NCBI RefSeq assembly: GCF_026212465.1
Contig: NC_080049.1
Coordinates: 22,954,872 to 23,018,871, forward strand
Length of the DNA: 64,000 nucleotides
DNA from: Amaranthus tricolor
Taxonomy: Eukaryota > Streptophyta > Magnoliopsida > Caryophyllales > Amaranthaceae
Direction: 5' to 3'
The position numbers and the translations under genes are program-made. The notes beneath the pieces are model-generated. The model was given only the letters and a program-made list of their open reading frames with translations, did no database searches and had not been told where the DNA came from. Shown one piece after another: positions 50,471-62,464 of the stretch (positions within the stretch are counted from its first letter, which is position 1; each line of letters begins with the position of its first letter).

Positions 50471-53049
50471 GGCTGTGAGAATAAAACCCTATCATAAAAG
50501 TGAAGGGAAAAACCCTCAATAACTATCCTAACTTGATTCGACACTCATTATTTTTTAATACTCTATCCGTTCTTCATTGTTTGTCCACTTTATTTTTTAC
50601 ACGTTTTTAAAGCACTTTTGAACCTCAATATCTCTAAATACACATCATAAAACATTCTAAAAATTGTATAATACGAAAATTGTTTTAAGACAAATCTAAC
50701 ATCTCCACATAGACATCATAAAACATTCTATAAATTGTATAATACAAAAATTGTTTTAAGACAAATCTAACATACAAGATTATACTTATTTATATTTTAT
50801 CTTCAAATACTTCAATATATCACTTAAAAATACTTCTAAAATAGAAAATTCTAAATTGAAGAATCAAAAATAAAATGATTGAGTAAATAACATATTTACT
50901 CAGTGTATGTTTGTCACTTGTCCTCAGCTCACCCTAAGCTACTCCAAGTCTCCAACCAAATAGGCTAAGAATTCAACACACAAAATTAGGGGGCACACGA
51001 TCCGATTTGACAATAAAATTAGATCAAATTAAAAATTTTGGTTTGAAAATTTTCTAGCCGAATCGTACCAAAGCGTTCTATAACGGTCTGATTTGGTCTA
51101 GTCTGGTCCACGATTTTATATTTTAATATTTTTTTCAAATTAATAAGTATATATTTATGCAAATATTTTGCACGTACAATCACCAAAGAACTACATTTTG
51201 AAATATCTAGGTAGCAACCTATTTTTTAAAAAAATTATGCTTTTCAATCATAGTATTATTTGCAGAAATGTCTGGTCTGAAAAATAAAAAATCGGAACCA
51301 GATCATAAATTGTAATTTTTTTTTGAAAAAAAAACAGACTAGACCATTTGGTCTGATTTTATTTGCAGTTTAGACTAAATTTTATTCAGCTTACACAAAA
51401 CATAATTACATCATGGAGCATGATTCAAAATTCCTAAAATAGAAAAATCCAATAAATTTACATCTAGAAATTTGCCCACAAAGAATAGAAAAAAAAAAGA
51501 AAAAAAAAACCTAACTTCAAAATTTTATTTTGTCTCTACTAAAGCAAGCAATTTATTTTCTAATCTGGTCTTGAGTTTGATACTTATGTGATCTTCAACT
51601 TCTCTTTTCTAAACGCTGTAATAAAGTAAATCACAAATTTTTGTTTGAGATTGTTTCACCGTGGGACGATCGTTTTACATGAGTTGAATAGCTTAACTAA
51701 TACAATTATTAGTGTTAGAGCAATCAATTTATTATAGATGAAAATACTCAACAAAAGAATGAATAAAGAATAGCAAAACCTAAAGAAGTAACACACAAAT
51801 TTGGAAGGTGGAAAGATCCTAATAACAATTTGGTATTAGACTATAAAACCTACCATAAAGCAATTGAAGTCAATATTATAGATTAGGAAAAATTAACGTG
51901 AATAATACAATTTTTGTTAAGTTTCCTACAATAATGCCAACTATTAATTAACCATGAATAATACTAACTTAAAGGAGTGTTTTCTTAGAAAATCTCTAAC
52001 ATGTTAAAAATCAAACTATAGATGATTATAAGTCAAAAAAAAACACTTGGTAAATTAGTTGATAAACTAAAGTTGATATTATTCAAAGAAAATATCACTC
52101 TAAGTTGGTATTATTCATGGTTAATCAATAGTTGGTATTATTGTAAAAAAATTAACAAAAAGTTATATTATTCGTGGTAATTTTACTATAGATTAAAAGT
52201 TTCTTAATTATAATTGTATAATATACCCCAAAATCTTCTCACTACAAACACGAAGTTAGATTGTGGCACACTCTCTCCTAATTCCCAATTGACCAGATCA
52301 ATTTATCTTCCTTGTTGTTACCAATGATGTACATGAGCCTTATATAGAGTTTAGGAAACGAGGGATAACATATTATATCAATATTTGAAAACAATCCGCG
52401 CGAATAAAGATCAAAAGCCTTGGTTAATTCGCTTGACCTACTTAAGCAACTTAATGTGGTCAAGCAACCAGTCGAGTGGGAGATCAGTAGCCTCAACTAG
52501 TTTGCTCAACCCAATCAAGTGACTTGATGTGATCGAGCAGTTGGTCAAGCAAGCATCAAGTCTATAAACAAAATGTTGCACAACTTCTTCCCGACTTCAA
52601 ATACACCCCTTTTTCAACATATACCTCCAAAGATACACATCGCTAAGAGACTCTAATTAACATCTTTATTTTGAGATCGTCTCACGCTAAGTCTAAAAAA
52701 TAAATAAAAATAGTCAAATTCTTTTGGGGGGCATATTAGCACCTACAAGGTGTATAACAAACATTCTGAAACCCAGATACCTTTTTCCCAACTCTCTCCT
52801 TATTTGTCATTCTTTAATTGCGCTACCAAATACCGTTTTCATCCCAAAGTAATGCTGTTTGCTTCCATCACCTAACCATTCCAGCCACCCATCACCCATC
52901 AGAATCTCTCGTTATACCTGTTTTTTCAATTCTTTGCTTGCTCTCATTCTCTGCTCCACATTTTTTCTGGTAAATCTTTCATTTGTTCTCTGTTTTTCAT
53001 TTTTTGTTATCAAATTACATCAGGGTTTGTTCTTTTTTGACAGTGGGAG
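50471..53049. other. AT-rich intergenic region upstream of the HHP4-like gene
   Basis: Contains a probable degenerate Stowaway stretch (from TACTCTATCCGTTCTTCATT at about 50561, right end unclear) with an inner direct duplication (CATCATAAAACATTCTA at about 50644 and 50724), and a foldback MITE (51893-52190). The last ~150 bases (CCATCACC-rich and CT-rich) look like a 5' leader. Confidence 0.4.
51893..52190. mobile_element. Foldback MITE, second full copy of the 44585-44810 family
   Basis: The left arm (ATAATACAATTTTTGTTAA...CTACAATAATGCCAACTATT, then ACCATGAATAATACTAACTT) is inverted on the right (AAGTTGGTATTATTCATGGTTAATC...ATTAACAAAAAGTTATATTATTC). Arms of roughly 90-100 bp, internal spacer near 52000-52080. 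Confidence 0.75.
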
Positions 53050-53509
53050 ATGAGTAATCAGAGTGTTAAACATCCAAATTGTAAATACAAACGACGAAAA
53101 GGGAAAAGATTATGGAAGAAAATGAAGTATGAGTTAGTGGAGTATCATTGTTTACCAGATTATTTAAGGGATAATAAGTATATTAAGGGTCATTATAGGG
53201 CTAATTGGCCTTTGAAGGAAGCATTTTTCAGCATTTTTTCTCTTCATAATGAGACCCTAAATGTTTGGACGTATGATTTCTTCAACCCTCTTGCATTTTT
53301 TTTCTATTTGTTTTTTTTGTCTCTGTTTAATCATAGTAAAGTGAGATTTTAAATTCTTGGTTCGGGTTCTTTGTTTTCAACATAATAAAAAAGTTTACTT
53401 TCATGGCATTATTGCAATGTACTGTGTCTGTGAAATCTGGAATACAAAGAAAAGGGATGGATATCATCAAAGAAAAAGCCAATTAACTATCTCATTTTAT
53501 CACTAAAAT

Positions 53510-53625
53510 TCATTCCACTATGTTACCATTAAAATAAGTCGTATTAGGTGGTAATGAAAAATTGTATAAAAAACTTTTTTTTGATCAGTTTTAATTATCA
53601 TTGGAATGACATAGTACATTTTACA
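53510..53625. mobile_element. MITE fragment in HHP4-like intron, related to 10460-10773
   Basis: Shares AGGTGGTAATGAAAA, AACTTTTTTTTGATCA and ATTACCATT-type words with the foldback element downstream of DG1. The ends were not resolved. Confidence 0.5.
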
Positions 53626-53639
53626 AAACTCCGGTCTCC

Positions 53640-53960
53640 TGAGAGACCGTCTCTCTAAAAGACATCTCTAAGGCTTAGTTCATTAAAGCTTAATGCCTAT
53701 TTATTGTATCCTTAATACTTACGTCATCCTTAATGTCCACTTACCGTATTATTAATGATGACTTATATTATCTTGAATGATTACTTACCGTACCTTTAAT
53801 GCCTACTCACATCATTCTTAACGTCTACTCACATCATTTTTAATGACTACTTATGTATCCTTAATTCTTACTTATCATATCCTTAATGCTTACAAGTAAC
53901 CATGCGATATTTAAAATATCTTAAATGCCTACTTACAATATTCTCATTGCCCACCGTATA
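53640..53960. repeat. ~30-bp minisatellite in HHP4-like intron
   Basis: About ten irregular units of the form CTTAATGCCTACTTACCGTAT, with variable ends (TATCCTTAATGCTTAC, CACATCATTCTTAACG). A palindromic GAGAGACCGTCTCTC precedes it at about 53642. Confidence 0.75.
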
Positions 53961-55116
53961 ACTTATATTATATTTTTCTTTATTGGCTGGCCCATTAAAA
54001 AGTAGTGTCTCAAAGTGATCATTTTTCACAAGAATTTATGTTTACATGAAATCAATACACAAAAAATTATTTTCGTTAACGACATTTAGTAACAAAAACA
54101 AATGGATGGTTAATGTATAACTAGTGATACCACATCACCAATTCAATCATAATAATTTGTATTTCTTATATGTAATTGTGCATGATTAGTAGTACTCATA
54201 TTAAATATAAAGCTCTCAAAACTCTTATGACATGTTTAGCAATTTAAAATTATTTTTAAACGTTGCATTGGTCTAAATATTATATTTGGCAAATTTAGAT
54301 TTTGAAAATGTAAAATTAGACCAATGTAAAATAGGTTAAATATTAAAATTTAAAATACTAAATAAATATATTATTTATAATTTTCATAGTTTAATTTATA
54401 AAATAGTCATTTAGATGTAATTTTAATATTTTAAATATGGTTTGGCAAGAAAAAATATATATTGTGTTTTAAATAAGAGTTCGATAGAGGGAGCAATGAG
54501 TGCTTTGTATTACATTAGATGAGCAAACACCCTTGGAAGTGTTTAAGCTTGAGACATAAGCTAAGTACTTTTAAGGTAGTGTTTGGCTGTGTGGATTCAT
54601 TTAAAAATAGGAAATTATATTTTGATATTCAAATTCATAAATTTAAATAACATCATATTAAAAAGTTATATGAATAACTCAAGTTCATGCCTTAATTAAA
54701 TGATTACAACTATTATTTTCTTTTGAGTTATAGAAAAACACCAAATCTTCAATATAGATGCAATTCTTCATTTATTTCCTTAATTATAACAAATATTAAG
54801 AAATCTTTTCCTAAAATTAAGCTAATTATAAACTTGAGGATGCAACAATTTATTTACATAGTGATTTATGAGTACATATATATAAAAACCACCATGTAAC
54901 ATAGGAGTTCATATACTTATGAAAATTCAATAAATAAAACCTTAATCCCAACATATAAGGTCTGCTTATGATATAGTGTATAATATCAAATATTTCATTC
55001 TCATATGATCAAGAACAAGAAATATTTCCCCCTTAGGATATACATGGATTGAAAGTAAATAATTAAGGTGAAAATTAAAGTCAAAAAAGGAAATACAAAG
55101 GTAGTTAGATAGAATA

Positions 55117-55265
55117 TTAATGAAATTTGATTGTTGGAGAGATAGAAGGATTAGTCATAAAGTACTGAGAAATGGATAAAATAACAATTAGTTCATTAAT
55201 GAAATTTGATTGTTGGAGAGATAGAATAAAGTACTGAGAAATGGATAAAATAATAATTAGTTCTC
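55117..55265. repeat. Direct duplication of ~70 bp in HHP4-like intron
   Basis: TTAATGAAATTTGATTGTTGGAGAGATAGA...AAGTACTGAGAAATGGATAAAATAA occurs twice. The first copy has an extra GGATTAGTCAT. This is a recent local duplication about 200 bp before the exon 2 acceptor. Confidence 0.85.
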
Positions 55266-56648
55266 TCATTCTGAAGTATAAATTTATCCTAAGGGAGCTA
55301 GGGTGGGGAAATAATATCCTCTATATGCATTCATACTTGCATTTATTTTATTAGTTTTATGTTTTTGATATATTAAATATTTATTGTCAATCCAAGCGTA
55401 CCCTTAGATTTATTCTTGTACGTGCTGATCATACGCTATACTCATGCCTTATGGTGCAGTCATTTGATCGGGTTCTCCGTATTCCTTTGCTTGACAATAT
55501 ACACTACAAAGCAAGTTCCTAATGTTGTTGACCTCCACTCAACTCAACTCAACATCTTCCTGATGTAATCAGAAGAACAAATTTGCACAAGATGTGCCTT
55601 CCTTCATTACCAGACATGTATGATCTTCATAATAAGCCGAAAACATCACTGCCATCAACGGACATGCTACCAATAACTCGTTGGCCATTCTACGCCTTCT
55701 AAGGAGGAGCAATGTTCTACTTGCTTGCTAGCAGCACATGTCACCTCTTCTCCTGTCACTCTGAGCGCTTATCAAACATTATGCTGAGACTAGACTATGC
55801 TGGGATCGCGTCCCTCATCTCAACTTCATTCTACTTTTCTACTACTTCTTGTGTCGCCCTTTCTTTCATAACATTTACATCGGCTTCATCACCCTTTTGG
55901 CAATTTCAACCGTCATATTCTCTCTTCTCCCCACGTTTCAGAAGCCAGAACTCAGAACTATTCGGGCTATCATGTTTCCTGGTAGGGGGCTGTCTGGTAT
56001 TCTACCAATTCTGCACAAAATTATCTTGTACTGGGACAAGCCTGCTGCACTGCACAGTACTGGTTACGAGCTATTAATGGGGCTGTTTTATTGTCTTGGA
56101 CCTTTGGTATACGCGACTAGGATTCCTGAACGATGGTTGCCAGGGAAATTCGACTTTGCAGGACACAGCCATCAGTTGTTTCACATACTAGTCGTTGCTG
56201 GTGCGTGCGTACAGTCATTATCGCGCTGGATTGGTGTACCTTCAATGGAGAGACTTGGAAGGTTGTTAGTTATAAATATGTTTAGATTAGCTGTGATAGT
56301 TATTATACATGATCAGAAGACATTCCTGAGTGTCTAGCTTGGTCAGTAGTACTGATTAAAGAGGAAATTGTAGAATTAGATCATTGCTTCTATTAGTTTC
56401 CTGGGATTGTGGGTGTGTAATTATTGATTGTATTTGTCTTCCTGTTGATGTTACCTTAGTGACTTGGGTTGTGAACTTCAGTTTACATATATATAAATTT
56501 GGGTTAAATTCTCCTTATTATTGTAAAATATTATAATTTTGGTTAAATTCTCCTTATTATTGTAAAATATTAAAATTTTTTTTTATTACAGGTAAGGGTG
56601 AATTAAGTGAAAATGAGACGGAGATAAGACCTAATTATCAAAATTTTA

Positions 56649-56882
56649 TACTTCTTCCATCCCACTCATTCAGCATCATTTGATATTTTAATCTGTTCCA
56701 ATCATTTTGTGTCATTTTAATTTTTGGATGTGACCCATCACTTTATTATAATCTCATCTATACAATTTAACTCATTTTTTATTTTATTAATTCATACAAT
56801 TTACTTTATATCATTATTTATTACTAAATATCCACATTTAAAAAAAACATGATAAATGTGGTACAAATAGGGATGGAAATTT
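56649..56882. mobile_element. Degenerate Stowaway-type MITE
   Basis: The left end CTTCTTCCATCCCACTCATTC and the right end AATAGGGATGGAAAT are partly inverted (TTCCATCCC/GGGATGGAA). The interior has TTTGTGTCATTTTAA-type words found in other Stowaway copies. Boundaries approximate. Confidence 0.5.
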
Positions 56883-56911
56883 CTCTTTTGCACCTAATTC
56901 ATTGGTACGGA

Positions 56912-58476
56912 TAGGGATGGAAATTTAGTCTGAATTCACCCCTTATCTGACCCAATTCGAGGAATTTAATAATCCAAGAAAAGAGAAATCCGACTTTAAA
57001 TCCGATTATATAGTCCGAGTCCGATTCTAAGACGAACCAAAGTTGGTACTAATAAAAAAATTCAATATTCCAATTCTGACTCTACTCCGACTCGACCTAA
57101 CTCCAACTCGACTCTACCCGACACCCGACTTTGAATTCAAATTAAAGTCGTTTTTTAATTTGAACAAATTTGAACTTCATATTAAGAACAATGATAATAA
57201 GTTTATTCAAACCAAATTTGCAAATTTAACATCTATGTCATAGATTTAATGTCAAATCCAAGTAAATGTCTAAGCTAGATGTGTGTTTTATATTAATTCA
57301 AGTTGAAAAAACTTATGTTCTAATATTAGTTAATAATATAATACTCTAAGTTTTAAAGGCAATGTTTTTGGTTTCATAATTGAATATTAAAAAAGAGATC
57401 TGGTGAATTATAGCCAAGGTTATTAAAAGCGTGAATTTAACTTAAATCGAAAACAACTCTTAGAATCATATCATAAAATTGAATTGTAGAATTGAATGAT
57501 TAAAGAATTTTGCAAAAACAAGTTGTAATTTTTTATGTATATTGTTTAGCCATTTTTATTGTAAAAGAACACTTAAAGTTCATTAACTTCATTATTATTT
57601 AAATAATACATATATACTTCTTATTTGTTTTCTTTTTTTTCTTATACTTTTATGAATTGACAAACATAAAAATATATACACTAAAATAAATCAATAATTC
57701 AGTAAAACAATTACACCAAGTAGATAAAGTAACAATGATCCTTAATAATCAGGCAATGCCAATTAGAGTGATCTTATAATAGGTTTATCAAAATCACTTT
57801 ATATTGTAACAATTTTAACGCGCTCATAATTTCATAATAATAAATGAAAAAATTCAATAATTTTCACAATCACTATATCAGAAATTATTGATTTTAATTT
57901 GAATACCAATTCAATCATTAATAAGTTAATAACACCAATTGAAATCAAGAGTCTAAAACTCCCAACTCCCACACGTATTGTTCATAAAACAGTTATATTA
58001 TGGTCAAAAGTCTTAATTTAATGATTAGAAATCAAAAAAAAGTAAAAATTAGGATCTAGGGATATAGTTGTTCGGAAGGGCTAAAGCCCAATTTAGCATA
58101 TTCGTAGAGTATATTTACAATTGTCTAGAATCGGTAGAATTATACTCCACGATTTTAGCTGTGATCTACAAATCTAACTATTCTAATAGCAATTCTAGAA
58201 TCTGAAAGACATATTTTTTTCTTTATTAAGTTGTATTTAAATGACTACTCTATTAGTTTTTTATGTTTCTAAATCATTAGTATAATATCGTTAAGAATAA
58301 AGTTTGATAATAATTCGAAGATTGTTGGAGGTCCGAGAGTTTAAGTCGGAACAAAGTTAAAATATACATAATCTAACTTCGATTCGAGGTAGATTGAAAA
58401 ACACAAATTGAGTTTTATCTGGAACAAAGTCGGATGATGGATAATCCGAGCCGAGTCTGACCCATTGCCTTTCCTA
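56912..58476. mobile_element. hAT-type non-autonomous element with perfect 8-bp duplication
   Basis: The left end TAGGGATGGAAATTTAGTCT and the right end AGTCTGACCCATTGCCTTTCCTA are inverted with mismatches. Flanks are identical 8-mers GGTACGGA (56904-56911 and 58477-58484). The 1.56-kb interior lacks an open frame of note but repeats TCCGAGTCCGA/CCGACTCGA-type words at both sides. The 8-bp duplication supports hAT. Confidence 0.78.
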
Positions 58477-59054
58477 GGTACGGAGTACTAATTTCTAAAT
58501 AGGGTGGTTATATGATAATCTTTATGTGTTTGATTGGGCCAAATCTTGTGCACAAGATTAATGAGCAGTCCCACAAGTATGAAGAGACAGAAGCAAAGAC
58601 TGGGGCTGAAGGGCATGATCGAGAGAAGAGATTACAAGTAATTAAGCAATGATGGAATTGTAACCACTTGTATCAATTAATTCGGCCTACCGCACTGACC
58701 AAATAGCCATTCTCTCCATGTGAAGAAGGTTTCCAATTTGGTTTGGTAAAAGAAAATGTACTTTTACTGGTGCAAAAGTAATTGAACTTCTATACTTCAA
58801 CTTCCACCACTAGTCTTGATTAAATGAGACATCAAAGCTGGGAACAAACCCTTGCCGCTCAGACACGTAGAAACTATCAAAGGAATGGTTTGGTAGAGAT
58901 ATTATACAACCAGTCAGATTTTGAACACGCTTAATATATTCAACCATTATTATATGTTAAGTGTTTAAAAATAAAATTTTTAATTAGAAAAATATGATAA
59001 TTTGAAATTACACAAAATCTTCAAATAATATATATGTCAATTTTTTGTTGTGCC

Positions 59055-59056
59055 TA

Positions 59057-59111
<55 letters not shown>

Positions 59112-59184
59112 GTATATATATATATATATGTATATGTATATATATATGTATATGTATATATATATGTATATGTATATATGTATG

Positions 59185-59242
<58 letters not shown>

Positions 59243-59259
59243 TATATATATATATATAT

Positions 59260-59294
<35 letters not shown>
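59055..59294. repeat. Long (TA)n microsatellite with TG/CA interruptions
   Basis: About 240 bases of TA repeats with interspersed TATGTA and TACATA. The tract resumes at 61121-61150 beyond the inserted hAT element, so it was originally one longer run. Tyr-Ile translations from it are artefacts. Confidence 0.97.
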
Positions 59295-59297
<3 letters not shown>

Positions 59298-61117
59298 TGG
59301 CGGACCCAGCTAGGGGCAAGGGGGGGCAGTGGCACCCCCAATTTGAAAAAAATAAATCAGATTTAAAAAAAAAAAAAAAAAAAAAATTTGCGACCACTTA
59401 GCGACCACCTGGCGACGAAAAATCCCGTCGCTAATAACCTTTAAAAAAAAAAAATTAAAAACCGCAGCCTACTGCCTACGTCTGCTGAGTTCCTTCTCAT
59501 TTCGAAAAAAAGTTATCGAACCCTAAACTGCACAGGCTTCCTCTTCCTCTCCCTCTCCGGCTCTCCCAAATCTGAAATCTCCACCGCGGCACCGCCACAG
59601 CCCACAAACGACAGCCTTCCTCTTCCTCTTCGTCGCCACTCGCCAGTCGCCACAGCCACTGCCTGTTCGTCGCTCACAGTCTTCCACAAACCGTTCGTCA
59701 CTTCGTCCTTCGTCGCTCTCGGTCACAGCACAAACTGACTGTTCTTCAGTTCTTGTCTTCTTGAATTCTTCCTCTTCTAGTCTTCTTCGGCCTTCGCTAC
59801 TGCCTACAGCCTACTCGCTTCTCACAGACACGAGTACACGACAGTACACTTCGTCAATTGTGAGTTCCAATGTTCCATGCTTCCATTACTTATTTAATTG
59901 TTAATTTGTAATTGTGATTGTTAATTTGTTTAATTTGCAAGATAATTTACTGTATTGTTTCTTGTTTTTTCGTTTTCTTCCATGAATTTTGTTCTTGTTC
60001 TTGATGTTGATGGAGTTGTGGGTTTGTAAGCTCTTTTTTTGTCTCATTGGTTGATTGAATGTTAATTGATGTTAATTGATGGAGTTGCTGTGACTGTGAT
60101 GCTGTCTCATTGGTTGCAAGTTGTTACTTAATAGGTATGATATTCTCCCAAAGCTAGATGAATTGTCGCTGTACTTTGATTGTGGGCTGTTAGCTTAAGG
60201 TCTTGTAGAATTCCGTGATTTTATTCAGTTTCATGATACTCAGTACTAAGAATTCTTTGTGCGGGAAATTACATTAGCAAAGGGAAGGTTTGAATCAGTT
60301 CATGTGTAATGATCTAAAGGCATGTTTACAGTGGAGAGTTAGTTCACACGAGATAATGTTAGCGTTGGAAGGGCATAGCTTTGTATCATTTAAGGTGGTA
60401 AAAAGGAGTTATTGAGTCTCCTATCAACATTTTTTGAAGGGTCATTGACATATGGAGTAAATCATTCTGTTGTTTTGATGACAGCCTGTCTCTTTGAGCT
60501 TTTAATCAATATATTAGTTATTTGGGAAGAGCCACAAAAGCTGATGTAGGTTATTTATAATCTTTATATTCTTGTACAAGAACCTGTTGCGTTCTGCTGC
60601 TATACTACCGTTGGAGTGTCCTTGACTCCCGTGGTAGTTGTTTATACACCTTGAAGAGTCATTTGTCAGACATTGTTTTGATGGTTTACTGAGTCAGTGT
60701 TAACTATGTGGTGTATATTTCTTGATCATTTTGATGATGATGAACAAAAATGTTAAGCTCCCCCTGAACTACGAAACTATTTGGTCATTTTAGATAGCTT
60801 TTGAGCACAGTTTGTTTCAACAATTGACAATTAGCATTTTGATGTTTGAAGACTATTTTTAGTTACATTATTCGTACTAATTGTTTGACTTCAAATACTT
60901 TTTCTTAATGATCAAATATGATTTAAGAAACTTTTACTCATTATTTGGATTGTAAAACTTTTAACATCGGATTTGATATTGTAAATTGTAATTTTCTATT
61001 TTTCTTGTAATTTTCTATTTTTCTTTAAAAAAAAAATTATTCGGACGACGATCAAATTATTCGAACGACGTGACGTTCGTATTTTGCCCCCCCAAATTGA
61101 AATTCCTGGGTCCGCCA

Positions 61118-61120
<3 letters not shown>
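59295..61120. mobile_element. Non-autonomous hAT-like element inserted in a (TA)n tract
   Basis: The ends CAGTGGCGGACCCAG and CTGGGTCCGCCACTG are perfect 15-bp inverted repeats, and the similarity continues inward (GGCACCCCCAATTTGAAA against GCCCCCCCAAATTGAAATT). The flanks are TATATATA on both sides, consistent with an 8-bp duplication but uninformative in this context. The interior has a CT-rich leader-like stretch (59530-59740), a GCGACCACCT/GCGACGAAAA patch (59389-59420) and no long open frame. The CAGTGGCGGA ends are common in plant TTF-type hAT elements. Confidence 0.82.

Positions 61121-61150
<30 letters not shown>
61121..61150. repeat. (TA)n tract, right part
   Basis: A short TA run continuing the 59055-59294 microsatellite after the inserted element. 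Confidence 0.9.
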
Positions 61151-61155
<5 letters not shown>

Positions 61156-62464
61156 TTTTTTGTTTCATTTAATTTGTATCATGTGCAAACTCAAATAGAC
61201 TATTTTTCAGTATTTTGTTCAAAACTAGCAAAGTTAAGAATTTAAATTTTGAAGAGTTGGTTATTTATCATTAGGTTTGAATTTTGATCATAAGTATGCT
61301 TATCAAAATAATTGTACTACACTAGGTTGTAAACTCGTAATAAGTGCAATATTAATGAAATTATTCAAGAATTGGAAATAATAATTTCATCCATACGATG
61401 CAATAAAAAATTGTCATAATTTTTGTAAGGGTATGGGATTGATCTAGATGAAAATTTGTACTCTCACTTCTGGTGAAGGAGAAATGGTATTATATTTTCA
61501 AAATTATACTTTTTTGTTTATTTCTGAAATAACTCAACATTTAATCTTAACACTCGATCTAATAGATAAGTCTAACTTATTTTCTAATTCAAAGAACAAA
61601 AACAAAATATAAAAGTAATAATAAAAAATAAAAGCAGTATAACCCTCACATCCTAGTTAGAGTCGTGCAACAGATGGGGTGTTAAACAGACCCTTTATTT
61701 ATATAAATAGAACGGGTTAAAAATGGCTTTCTACGGATTTTAAACAAGTCTTTATAATTATTGTTTTTGCTTGAATTATGATACATTACTATAGATTTAT
61801 AATAATCAATAGCCTAATTATAATTGAATAATAAAAGCAATAAATTTAATAGGCATTTTTTAAATCTAACATGCGTATTTGAATGACAATTTACAAGAAC
61901 AAAACTATAAATGGGGTTGAATCGAGTTGAAGTGGGTTGAGAGCACCCGTCTATTTGAACTCATTTTTTTTATTTGAGTCCGATTTAAACCTTATTTATC
62001 ATGTTAAATTTTTTCTACTTTATAAATTATCATGTAAGTATAGACATGTCTAAACTATCGGTCAGACAGGTACGAGTCAAATTACTTTTGATCAGGTCAA
62101 TCTTTATCAAATCATGTCGATTTTGGGTCGAAAATATAAACAATTTATAAAATTAAAATATTTTTTTGTAAAAATAACCACACTACAACAAAATTAATTT
62201 TTAATGGCATATATTTAATAACATTGAAAAAAAATGTTACTTATTTATATTTTTAGTGTCATAAAGTGGTTAAGTGACATTTTATTTGGCCTTTAGTGAT
62301 ATAATAATTGTCATTATAGCCTATAATGATATATATGAGAAATGTCATTAGATCTCATGTCTCAAAATGCTTTATTAAGATTTTTTTATTATACTGCTAA
62401 AGAGAATAATAAATGTCACTAAATCCACTGTATATACTCCATATATAAGAATTTTAAACTATTA

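Larger units (their letters stand above)
53050..56269 (+). pseudogene. HHP4: HHP4-like heptahelical (PAQR) protein, disrupted in exon 2
   Basis: Exon 1 (53050-53270) is intact: basic N-terminus, GRRLW-like KGKRLWKKMKYELVEYH, LPDYLRDN, IFSLHNETLNVWT, then a GT donor in the conserved phase. Exon 2 (55460-56269) after a 2.2-kb intron carries the rest: TM1 HLIGFSVFLCLTIYT, SSTCHLFSCHSE, LRLDYAGIA, a histidine motif GHSHQLFH, and the C-terminal RAG-type end. Family knowledge: HHPs are seven-transmembrane PAQR proteins tied to sugar, temperature and hormone responses. Four lesions: an extra CAACT unit near 55540-55549 shifts the frame; TAA at 55700-55702 where Leu is expected; a small deletion near 55831-55841; an extra TGCG near 56202-56209. 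Each is a simple change, suggesting recent decay. Sequence error could explain some, but hardly all. Confidence 0.88.
56270..59054. other. Downstream of HHP4-like gene: two MITE-like elements, no gene
   Basis: Contains a local duplicate (TTAAATTCTCCTTATTATTGTAAAATATT at about 56503 and 56543), a Stowaway-like MITE (56649-56882) and an hAT-type foldback element (56912-58476). The 58485-59054 stretch is AT-rich; nothing recognised. Confidence 0.5.

Noticed and set aside
55712..56337. A separate intact membrane protein gene starting in HHP4 exon 2
   Set aside because: The open frames there are pieces of the HHP4-like protein separated by lesions, with no start context. The C-terminal frame is shifted from the conserved ending.
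59034..59401. Tyr/Ile-rich open frames on both strands
   Set aside because: They are direct translations of the (TA)n microsatellite.
59513..59726. Arg/Gly-rich minus-strand open frames
   Set aside because: They are the complement of a CT-rich leader-like stretch inside the hAT-like element; no domain or conservation seen.
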